Positions 14,142 through 20,775 of a stretch of DNA of 32,333 nt are shown here, in pieces. Each line of letters begins with the position of its first letter. Positions within the stretch are counted from its first letter, which is position 1. The notes beneath the pieces are model-generated. The model searched no databases and had not been told where the DNA came from. It saw nothing but the letters and a program-made list of their open reading frames with translations. Source of the stretch: Dehalococcoidia bacterium UBA2158. Its GTDB lineage: Bacteria; Chloroflexota; Dehalococcoidia; Lucifugimonadales; UBA3495. Both the position numbers and the translations under genes were made by a program. The stretch covers positions 1 through 32,333 of the forward strand of contig DCWQ01000056.1 in assembly GCA_002328185.1 (NCBI GenBank), in the 5' to 3' direction.

Positions 14142-15419
14142 TCACGCCTCCGAGGCATTCCCAGACCGCACCGGATATAATCCTGCGGCCAATACCCCGG
14201 ATGCGGTCAATAGACACATCGTTAACAACCCCGTCTCCAATGATCCAGTTGATTGCGCCACGATTCCCACCATAGTTGGACCAGCCGCGAATCCTAATGC
14301 GGAGAACGTAACTACCAAAGACGATATCACTGCTACCTCACGTGGGCTTATGTCTGGGAATTCGAAAGGAAGGACATTTATGGCGGGTGTGAAGACCCAC
14401 GCTAAACCAAGACCGGTGATCAAAAACATCAGGACAACAGGATCACCAGAAAGAATGATCCCTACGCCAAATAACGCGTTAAAGAGAGCGGGGATCCCCA
14501 GAAGGAGTTTCCTGTTAGGGATTTTCTTCGCTAAAAACCCTCCTAACAGTGCAGTAGGGATGAGAGCGTAGTAAAGGAACCCTAACAGCGGGCCGCCTAA
14601 GATCAGTGGGACACCGCGTTCTTCGAGCCAGAATGTCGGAAGGAAAGTCACTAACGAGGTCCAAGTTGCTGAAAGGAAGAACATCACCACCGCGATAACC
14701 CAGCCTTGAGGGTAGTGATATAGCGCATGGAGAGGCGTCCCTTCCTGTTCCTCAAGTCTACTTTGGAAACCTTCTACCGGTGCTTCATCCTCTTTGGCAA
14801 TCAATAACCACACTGACGTTTGTAAGATGAACATCCCACCGAGGATCATATATACCATCCGCCAACTTCCAAGTCCTGTGATAATGATTGCGCTGGTGCT
14901 CACAGCTAGGGCAAGCATCAAACTGTGTTGGGAAAGCCCAACGGCGTTTATCTGCGCAAATTGGCGGGGAGCTGCCCATTGCTGCAACAATAACGTGCGT
15001 GCAGGAACCGTCATAACATGACACCCGACAAACGCAAACCTAGCTAATAGTAAGATCGGAAACCCAGTTGCGAAGGCTTGGACAAATAAGAAAGGTATAC
15101 TCAAGAATAACGACAGTGAGACTACCAGAACAGGTCGGATTCTTGAAAACCACACGCCGAACGGTAGCGATGCTATGGCAGCCGTAACCCACCAAACCCC
15201 TTGGAGGAGACCTGCCTCCAACGGCGAGATGTCCAGATCCTCACGGATAAAGGGCAGGAAAAGGCCAAAGGTGTACGAGATCAAGATTACGCTGCTACCT
15301 TGCGCTCGAAAGAGCAACAACACGGCCCAGCCACGGAAGCTCGTATTTCCTAATTCTCGTCTAACTATCTCAACCTCCGGTCGAGAAAACCCTGATATGA
15401 GGCGCGTATGCGCCAGCAT
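14142..15419 (-). CDS. MFS transporter
   Basis: A 425-residue integral membrane protein with about 12 hydrophobic helices in two halves separated by a charged loop (IAKEDEAPVEGFQSRLEEQE). The first-half pattern TFGLFLPFIREDLDISPLEA then GLLQGVWWVTAAIASLPFGV is the substrate-facing start of many CynX/NNP/hexuronate-like carriers. The carrier at 23320 shows the same plan (GILLPAISADLDLSPSQQGL), so the two are probable paralogues. The ATG is at 15419 after a GGGA Shine-Dalgarno-like sequence. The substrate is unknown, and an organic anion is a guess from the genes around it. Its 3' end abuts the integrase relic. Confidence 0.88.
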   Translation of the reverse strand: MLAHTRLISGFSRPEVEIVRRELGNTSFRGWAVLLLFRAQGSSVILISYTFGLFLPFIREDLDISPLEAGLLQGVWWVTAAIASLPFGVWFSRIRPVLVVSLSLFLSIPFLFVQAFATGFPILLLARFAFVGCHVMTVPARTLLLQQWAAPRQFAQINAVGLSQHSLMLALAVSTSAIIITGLGSWRMVYMILGGMFILQTSVWLLIAKEDEAPVEGFQSRLEEQEGTPLHALYHYPQGWVIAVVMFFLSATWTSLVTFLPTFWLEERGVPLILGGPLLGFLYYALIPTALLGGFLAKKIPNRKLLLGIPALFNALFGVGIILSGDPVVLMFLITGLGLAWVFTPAINVLPFEFPDISPREVAVISSLVVTFSALGFAAGPTMVGIVAQSTGSLETGLLTMCLLTASGVLAAGLYPVRSGNASEA

Positions 15420-15722
15420 GATTCCCTGGTAAGTGTTGGTTCTACGAAGGGTTGCACCATGAGGTGAATATTAACTACTTAAGTGTTATTTCACCAAGTT
15501 AGTTTGCTGTCGATGTTTATACCACCCATCAGGGAGGCACCGGGGGCGGGGTACTGGTGACGGTGGAGGCGTGTCCACAGGGCATTCTGTTCTACTAGTT
15601 GATCTTAGAAGAAGCAGCATTGAAAACCGCGCTAAGAATGTCGTCGCCCCAGCCGGTATCCGAGTGAGCACCCACTGGTGGTTCTGCACCCATTCGACAT
15701 GCTGGATAGATACTGGTAATAA
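15420..15722. other. Intergenic with a G-rich repeat and a possible coding relic
   Basis: No intact gene. Copy b of the short G-rich repeat is at 15544-15569 (first copy at 7046). Minus-strand 15600-15712 has a stop-free stretch reading CRMGAEPPVGAHSDTGWGDD then ILSAVFNAASSKIN and a stop. It looks protein-like but cannot be assigned, and may be the tail of a decayed gene downstream of the P450. Confidence 0.3.
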
Positions 15723-16952
15723 CTAACCGAGTTGCATATCAAGCCTGGTGAGCGACCTCAAATTAGTAGTTGGTTCGTATTCGACTGTTGGAGAAATCAA
15801 CCTAGGCTTCAGATTTCGTGATAATAAAGCACTAATTATTTCTTGAAATTCAACCTGTGACACGGAGCTTCCTAAGCAATGATGTATGCCCCAACCGAAG
15901 GCAACATGCTGATTAGGATTTCGGTTTATCTCAAAGTTATCTGCATTTTCAAATTTCATGTGATCACGATTGGCGGAACCAATGTAGCATCGGACTTTTT
16001 CACCAGACCGAATTCTCTGGCCATGGAGTTCTATATCTCGAGACGCGATTCTATCTAGTGATTGTTGAGGCGAGTCATATCGAAGACATTCTTCTACAGC
16101 GGACTTTATAGCCATTTCAGTTGGGTCAGAAGCTAAAGATTCCCATTGTTTCGGATGCCGGCCAAACGCTAGTAGACCGTTACAAATTAGATTGACGGAT
16201 GTTCCACGCCCCGCTGTTAGTGCAATCGCAGCATTCGAAAGAACTTCTTCTTCGGAGTACAAATTGTGATGTTTGGCTTTAGCTAAAGTCGCTAAGAGGT
16301 CATTGCCGAGTCCGTTCAGCTTAGATTCAAGCAGTGGCTTCAGGTATTCACTGAAATTCAATATCCCTCTTCGATATTTATCTACCTTATCTTTGCTAGT
16401 GCCGCTCAAGGCAGATAGGTCTGAAACAATCTCTTTAAGATCATCAATGTCCTGTTCGGGAATCCCAACAGTTAACGCTGAAACCTGCATTTCTAAAATG
16501 TTCGCAAACTCTTCTTTAATCTCGACAACTGGTTTGGTTCCCAGGATATCTAACAGGTTTTCGACTTTAATACGGATCTGTGATCTATGATGTTCACTAG
16601 CGGTAGGTGTGTAATGATGGTTTATGACTCGTCTCATTTCTTGGTGTGTTGAACCTTCTTGTTGGGCAATCGAACTACCTTGAAATGAACGAACTACCTC
16701 ATTTCGATCTTCTGGTGGAGTGGTCGAGCCAATGCCCTCTGTAGGTTTACCATTCTTGGCGACTGCAGAGGAGAAGCCTTCGTCATTCTTTGTAATGTTA
16801 ACGAAATCGTCGTAACGGGTGACCATCCAAAGGGATGCCGTGGCGTTCCAATGCACCGGATAGTTCTCCCTAAGGTAGCCGAAAGTCGGGTAGGGATCAT
16901 TTACGAATTCAGCGCTGAGTAACTCGTCGTTGAAAAGCGTTCTGTCAGCCAT
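15723..16952 (-). CDS. Cytochrome P450 (409 aa)
   Basis: A soluble bacterial P450 with the CYP-typical N-terminus DPYPTFGYLRENYPVHW. The heme loop is AFGWGIHHCLG with ligand Cys359, and the ExxR is E288-C-L-R291. The I-helix reads A247-G-R-G-T251: Thr is kept, but the acid before it is Gly. The start is ATG 16952 (MADRTLFND), preferred over an in-frame TTG at 16997 because an AAAGGA lies upstream and the family N-terminus begins there. It is not closely related to the P450 at 2380, from which it differs in the heme-loop and I-helix motifs. No redox partner genes are nearby. The gene is flanked by a carrier and a MaoC hydratase. Confidence 0.9.
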   Translation of the reverse strand: MADRTLFNDELLSAEFVNDPYPTFGYLRENYPVHWNATASLWMVTRYDDFVNITKNDEGFSSAVAKNGKPTEGIGSTTPPEDRNEVVRSFQGSSIAQQEGSTHQEMRRVINHHYTPTASEHHRSQIRIKVENLLDILGTKPVVEIKEEFANILEMQVSALTVGIPEQDIDDLKEIVSDLSALSGTSKDKVDKYRRGILNFSEYLKPLLESKLNGLGNDLLATLAKAKHHNLYSEEEVLSNAAIALTAGRGTSVNLICNGLLAFGRHPKQWESLASDPTEMAIKSAVEECLRYDSPQQSLDRIASRDIELHGQRIRSGEKVRCYIGSANRDHMKFENADNFEINRNPNQHVAFGWGIHHCLGSSVSQVEFQEIISALLSRNLKPRLISPTVEYEPTTNLRSLTRLDMQLG

Positions 16953-17078
16953 TTTCGTCTGTACATCCTTTGACGGTGAGTCAAGAGTATCCCACAACTG
17001 ATAATGCCATTAAAGACACTCGTAGTAGCCATATTATATGTTCATCTAAAGGTATGTGATAAACAAATTCGTTTGGGT

Positions 17079-17132
17079 GTCACCGGGGGCACCAGATAAA
17101 CTCAAAATGCTGTGGTTTAGTTAGGTGCTAGG
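17079..17132 (+). repeat. Interspersed repeat R, copy c
   Basis: From GTCACCGG through AAACTCAAAATGCTGTGGTT to AGTTAGGTGCTAGG. It combines the left part of copy b and the right part of copy a, so it may be the fullest version. GCACC near its left side and GGTGC near its right could pair, enclosing AAACT/GGTTT. It lies in the divergent region between the P450 and MaoC genes. Confidence 0.65.
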
Positions 17133-17317
17133 CCGCATGGAGATTTGCTATCGATCTAGATGGTGTGGTTGAGTCGTTGAAAGCGATTGAATCTGGAGCG
17201 AGAAGCTAGGATGCAGGGAGTTGGGCTGGACCGGCGCATAGAGTCGTTGGGGGAACCCGCCCTCTTTGTCGGGCTGAGAAAATCACCAGTTATTCGCAGA
17301 TTATTAAGGAGAGTGAG

Positions 17318-17788
17318 ATGGCCGTTGACGATTTAGTGGAAGAGATTACCAAGAAGTTGGGAGAGGAAACTCGTTTAAGCGATTGGCTGAACGTGGATCA
17401 AAGCATGATACAGGGGTTTGCTGACGTGACAAAAGACCACCAGTGGATTCATGTCGATGTCGATCGAGCGACAAAAGAATCTCCATTTGGAAGCACTGTT
17501 GCCCACGGTTTTTTGACATTGTCTTTGATACCGCACCTGGGTGGAATGGTGGACGCTACGGAACCAGCCTACCCAGGTTTAAAACTCGCCGTAAATTATG
17601 GCCTGAACCGGGTCCGTTTCCCAAATCCCGTGAGCTCGGGCTCCAATGTTAGGACCCGTACCAAGTTAGTGGGCGTCGACAAGATCAACGACGAGTGCTT
17701 CCAGGTTGTAGGGGAAGTAACCATAGAAATCGAAGGAAAGGAAAAACCAGCGTGCGTTGCTGAGTTGGTGTCTAGGTATTATTTCTAG
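17318..17788 (+). CDS. MaoC-like dehydratase ((R)-specific enoyl-CoA hydratase type)
   Basis: A 156-residue hot-dog-fold hydratase. The hydratase-2 motif is FADVTKDHQWIHVDVDRA, with catalytic Asp40 and His45, followed by the overhang SPFGSTVAHGFLTLSLIP. Such enzymes hydrate trans-2-enoyl-CoA to (R)-3-hydroxyacyl-CoA or act on related dicarboxyl-CoA substrates. A single-domain length of about 150 fits the NodN/MaoC group. ATG 17318 is well supported by AAGGAGAG upstream. It stands alone on the plus strand beyond repeat R. It could feed from the acyl-CoA dehydrogenases in the right part of the window, but it is 8 kb away and in the AT-rich island. Confidence 0.9.
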   Translation: MAVDDLVEEITKKLGEETRLSDWLNVDQSMIQGFADVTKDHQWIHVDVDRATKESPFGSTVAHGFLTLSLIPHLGGMVDATEPAYPGLKLAVNYGLNRVRFPNPVSSGSNVRTRTKLVGVDKINDECFQVVGEVTIEIEGKEKPACVAELVSRYYF

Positions 17789-18017
17789 AAAATTACGTTT
17801 CCAGGGCATCAAAACGTCGATGTAATTCGACTCCGGAGGTTGCAAATATCGGCTCGCCAGGCATCAACTATGTTCTCCTGTTATTGCCATCAGATGAGAA
17901 AGAGGTGATGACCAGATCTGTGGGTCTTATTCCCAATGGCATGACTCATAACCTCGCATTAAGATTCGGGTTGGTCCGGCGGCTTTTGCCGGAACGTTCA
18001 AAGCGTCATAGAAGTCA

Positions 18018-18062
18018 GCAATAGAAGAAGCCCCATCTTCTAGATGGGGCTTCTTCTATTGC
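18018..18062. terminator. Perfect 21-bp inverted repeat, bidirectional terminator
   Basis: Bases 18018-18038 and 18042-18062 are exact reverse complements around a 3-nt loop (TCT), with a GAAGAAGCCCCATC core. It lies between the convergent MaoC and membrane-protein genes, where a shared terminator is expected. There is no long T-run, but TTCTTCTATT lies in the arm itself. The core resembles the terminators next to the tRNA fragments. Confidence 0.7.
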
Positions 18063-18136
18063 TCCTAGCTCCGGTGCCAAAGCACGTTACTCGAAGTACG
18101 CCGCAAAGTTCTCACTTGGTTAAGTGAAATAGAATC

Positions 18137-18793
18137 TTAGGCCCGTTTCCACATGTTTAATCCAAGGTAAATGCTCCATAGGGAGATGATGATGTAACTG
18201 ATCCCGAAAAGGGCATTTACGATTTTCCATGTGTCTTCAGTGAAGTTTGTCATACCAATTATACTAAGTATTACAACGACTAAGAACACAAGAGCGATTA
18301 TATAGGCAAATAAGTTATTGAACTCGTCTCTGGTTGATATAGCCAGCGAAATAAGTACTATCCCTATCGCGCCGATCATGCCGGAGTAAAGGCTGATACC
18401 TTGTGCTATGGCTGCTATGTTAGTGCCCGATGCCCCGACCCAAGCTTGTGCTTGCCACATTCCGCCCAGTCCTATTACCGAGGCAATTACATTGATACCG
18501 AACATGAGCATCCCTAATTTGAATAGGGCTTCCCCGTTCTCACCTTTTCCGATGGTGCCTTGAATCACAGTCAGCCCGTAGTAGGCCATGATTAGCCCGA
18601 TTGGTGGCAAGAACAATAACAGTTGCTCTATCACCGGGGCGGATGATACGTCACTCGAGACCGCTGAGAAATCCGTGATGTCGATGTTAGAATCGCCGAG
18701 TATAAGGAAGAAAATTATAAATAGTGCTGTCGCCATGGCAGGACCTACTGCCAGACAGATGCCACCGAGTTTAAATTCCGAAATATTCCCCAT
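18137..18793 (-). CDS. Polytopic membrane protein of unknown function
   Basis: A 218-residue protein not recognised. About six hydrophobic segments are seen: 9-32, 57-77, 89-110, 127-150, 160-181 and 190-213. A short extracytoplasmic loop rich in D/S (DSNIDITDFSAVSSDVSSAP) follows TM1. There are few charged residues and no catalytic motif. ATG 18793 follows AAGGGG. The upstream region is very AT-rich and probably holds the promoter. It is convergent with the MaoC gene across an inverted repeat. It might be a small integral membrane sensor or a carrier component, but nothing supports a specific role. Confidence 0.75.
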   Translation of the reverse strand: MGNISEFKLGGICLAVGPAMATALFIIFFLILGDSNIDITDFSAVSSDVSSAPVIEQLLLFLPPIGLIMAYYGLTVIQGTIGKGENGEALFKLGMLMFGINVIASVIGLGGMWQAQAWVGASGTNIAAIAQGISLYSGMIGAIGIVLISLAISTRDEFNNLFAYIIALVFLVVVILSIIGMTNFTEDTWKIVNALFGISYIIISLWSIYLGLNMWKRA

Positions 18794-18974
18794 TTGATAA
18801 CCCCTTTTTTATTAAGGCAAAATATAAACTTCGCGGATTGGTGTTTATTTTAAATTAATTTAAATATTTGTCAAAGTTTGACAGTATCCATTCTGTTTGT
18901 ATGGATTTCGTTTTGATGCACATCATGGATGACTTGATTCCGTTGAAACAACCTGACGACCGGACCAGCACTTG
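18794..18974. promoter_or_regulatory. AT-rich promoter region
   Basis: The segment contains TTTAAATTAATTTAAATATT (about 18850-18869) and other A/T runs upstream of the minus-strand membrane-protein gene. No gene is visible. It is among the most AT-rich parts of the window. Confidence 0.4.
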
Positions 18975-19085
18975 ATGTCCAAAGAACTTGATAACTATAA
19001 CTACCCACGAGACAGCGAAAGAAGCCTACCTGTCTAGAGATTTGAAACAAGCTTTATAGGACGCAGGGGAAGTAGTGACGTATTA
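18975..19085 (+). pseudogene. Truncated 5' copy of a P450 gene
   Basis: This segment aligns base for base with the first ~110 bases of the P450 gene at 2380. After a 2-base deletion near the start it reads ITITTHETAKEAYLSRDLKQ-AL, then an in-frame TAG, then DAGEVVTY and TAA. The intact gene reads TITTYETAREAYLSRDLKQA-LYDAGEVVMS. The rest of the gene is absent. It is a decayed remnant of a near relative of the cassette-1 P450, and it lies at the boundary where the sequence turns GC-rich. Confidence 0.8.
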
Positions 19086-19162
19086 ATTAATGACTAAACT
19101 AAGCAAGGTACGTGGTAAGCTAATTCAACCTTGTCATGCCTGGGAGAGGCCCGAACACGAAG

Positions 19163-19561
19163 ATGAATTTGAAATTATTTCCCTCAGCGGTCTTATTGGT
19201 TTTGTTGACTGTATTGGCCGCCTGCGCGACGGAAACCGGTATAGCCAAGGACATCTTGGACCAGGAACCCGAGTTTCGAATCACCGCCGCCGAGATGGTC
19301 GCCGACTACACGGCAAGCGAGTCCGAGGCCGATGACAAGTACAAAGGAAAAGTGGTCGTGGTCACCGGGGTCATCAGCGAGATCTACCGTGGCTTCCTCT
19401 ACACTCCGTACGTGGATCTGGAAGAGGGAGTGCGGTGCAGCTTCAGCGACAATGAAGACGAGGTGATGCTCACCCTTGTGGAGGGCCAGACCATCTCGAT
19501 GAAAGGCCAGGGTGACAGGTTGTTGTTTGGCGTGGAACTGCGAGGGTGTACCGTAGAGTAG
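19163..19561 (+). CDS. OB-fold (tRNA_anti-like) lipoprotein
   Basis: A 132-residue lipoprotein. The signal peptide has lipobox VLAAC (Cys21). It is followed by the pattern of the tRNA_anti-like OB-fold family: ITAAEMVADYTASESEADDK, YKGKVVVVTGVISEI, YVDLEEGVRCSF, LVEGQTISMKGQGDRL and VELRGCTVE. C-terminal and central Cys pairs are typical. Family members are exported or surface OB-fold proteins of unknown ligand. The start is ATG 19163, because the earlier in-frame ATG at 19136 would put charged residues ahead of the signal peptide. It is the first gene of the GC-rich right part, after the P450 relic. Confidence 0.8.
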   Translation: MNLKLFPSAVLLVLLTVLAACATETGIAKDILDQEPEFRITAAEMVADYTASESEADDKYKGKVVVVTGVISEIYRGFLYTPYVDLEEGVRCSFSDNEDEVMLTLVEGQTISMKGQGDRLLFGVELRGCTVE

Positions 19562-19639
19562 CGGCCCATATTCCCGGCTGGCATTCCCACCCGCAGCGTT
19601 GAATTCACCGGCGAGGCCCAACTAAACTTATGTCAAACG

Positions 19640-19662
19640 CGGCCTGTATCAAGGGCCGCGAG
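19640..19662 (+). promoter_or_regulatory. Hairpin in the leader of the next gene
   Basis: CGCGGCC and GGCCGCG pair perfectly around an 8-nt loop, 17 bp upstream of the start codon at 19679. There is no T-run. It may be the end of the OB-fold transcript or a leader structure. Confidence 0.3.
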
Positions 19663-19678
19663 ACACCCGGAGGCGGCA

Positions 19679-19915
19679 ATGGTAGTCCTGGCCATCATAA
19701 TTGGCGGCATCATCGGCGGCGTTCTCGCCGTCTTCGGCACGCTGCTGTTCCGGGGAGACCTGGGTTTCCGGACACCCAGGGCGTTGGACCCGGAATACCG
19801 GGAGCGTGAGATTGTCACCTGTGGAGAGATGATGGCGATGGGGATGAAAGCTGGCTCAGTTGGGGCTGGCATTGGAGCAATCGCGGGCCTTCTGGTATAC
19901 CGGCTGGCGTTTTAA
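19679..19915 (+). CDS. Small two-helix membrane protein
   Basis: A 78-residue protein with glycine-rich helices at about 2-24 (VVLAIIIGGIIGGVLAVFGT) and 57-75 (AGSVGAGIGAIAGLLVYRLA), joined by a charged loop (RTPRALDPEYREREIVTCGE). The glycine-zipper spacing suggests close helix packing. The family is not recognised. GGAGGCGG lies directly before ATG 19679 and supports the start. It follows the OB-fold lipoprotein by 118 bp in the same direction. Confidence 0.6.
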   Translation: MVVLAIIIGGIIGGVLAVFGTLLFRGDLGFRTPRALDPEYREREIVTCGEMMAMGMKAGSVGAGIGAIAGLLVYRLAF

Positions 19916-20007
19916 CCCCAGGCTTGCTCCCACTCCCGAATAGGGAGAGAATCAATCTAGCCTAACCAGAGATAGACGCCGGTGGACCATCGGCCTCGAG
20001 TGGAGAT

Positions 20008-20313
20008 ATGTACGCAGTTACCAACCGCATCAAGATTCAAAAGGGCAGCGGCGATGACTTGGAAAAGGTCTTTGGCAGCCGGGGCAGCGTTCAGCACGAG
20101 CCCGGCTTCAAGAGCTTTGAGCTATGGAGCATGGAGATGGAAGACGACCACGAGGTCTACCTGGTGGTGACCCGCTGGGAGGACAAGTTGGATTTCTTGA
20201 ACTGGACCAAGAGCGATTCCTTCAAAGAGTCCCATGCCGGCCCGCATCCCACCTACATCATCGGCGGAGAATTGGCCAACTACGAGGTCAAACTCTCTAT
20301 CATAAAGGGCTAA
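20008..20313 (+). CDS. ABM/IsdG-like monooxygenase
   Basis: A 101-residue single-domain ferredoxin-like protein of the ABM superfamily, close in pattern to heme-degrading monooxygenases. The order is MYAVTNRIKIQKG, a helix, EPGFKSFELWSMEMEDDHEV, YLVVTRWEDKLDFLNWTKSD, then FKESHAG. Asn6, Trp67 and His80 correspond to the Asn-Trp-His heme-binding set of IsdG-type enzymes by position. This is inferred from pattern, not alignment. ATG 20008 follows GTGGAGAT. It is convergent with the SEC-C gene, and the two share the terminator at 20342. Confidence 0.8.
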   Translation: MYAVTNRIKIQKGSGDDLEKVFGSRGSVQHEPGFKSFELWSMEMEDDHEVYLVVTRWEDKLDFLNWTKSDSFKESHAGPHPTYIIGGELANYEVKLSIIKG

Positions 20314-20341
20314 AGTCCGAGCAAGGCCAGTTAATGGGAAC

Positions 20342-20380
20342 AAAAAGGGCGTCCCGAATTCATCGGGACGCCCTTTTTGT
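20342..20380. terminator. Bidirectional terminator
   Basis: AAAAAGGGCGTCCCG pairs with CGGGACGCCCTTTTT across AATTCAT, with A and T runs on both sides. It ends both the ABM gene (plus) and the SEC-C gene (minus). Confidence 0.92.
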
Positions 20381-20404
20381 TTGGCCTACGATTTTTAAAC
20401 GCCG

Positions 20405-20566
20405 CTACTTCCCGTGGCAGCGTTTGTACTTCTTGCCGCTGTTGCAGGGGCATTTGGCGTTGCGGCCGATCTTTCCCTGGTCAGACTGCATCGTCCGCTT
20501 CTCGTTGCAGAAAGCGCAGGTGCAGGCCGTGGGATGATCGCTGTACCAGTTGGTCCTAGTGGCCAT
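20405..20566 (-). CDS. Small SEC-C zinc-binding motif protein
   Basis: A 53-residue protein: an N-terminal Cys cluster (TACTCAFCNEKR) and a C-terminal SEC-C motif KCPCNSGKKYKRCHGK, which binds zinc through three Cys and a His/Cys (as at the end of SecA). The additional C-x-C-x-x-C could form a second site. As a stand-alone small protein it is a typical SEC-C domain protein of unknown partner. A GAGGCGA lies upstream of the ATG (20564-20566). The stop TAG lies 25 bp from the shared terminator. Confidence 0.85.
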   Translation of the reverse strand: MATRTNWYSDHPTACTCAFCNEKRTMQSDQGKIGRNAKCPCNSGKKYKRCHGK

Positions 20567-20775
20567 TTATCGCTGATCGCCTCTAAATTAATGTGGGACG
20601 CAAATCCCGTACCCCCATCCTACAGCCCCAGCTTTTTTCAAACAACCGTCCATGGCTCTTTTCCGGCCCACCCGAGTAAACCCGGCTGTGCCGGAGCCGG
20701 CGCCGGTTGACGGAATTGGGGGGATGCCCCAATATCTCCGGAACAGCCCCGAATCCTGCTGAACCTGGAGAGACC

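Noticed and set aside
14785..15024. Open frames on the opposite strand and in other frames of the MFS gene
   Set aside because: Shadow frames of a clear membrane protein, with no starts, motifs or ribosome sites of their own.
17809..17860. Another tRNA T-arm near AATTCGACTCCGGAGG
   Set aside because: Only the TTCGACT loop-like heptamer matches; no acceptor end, variable arm or terminator follows.
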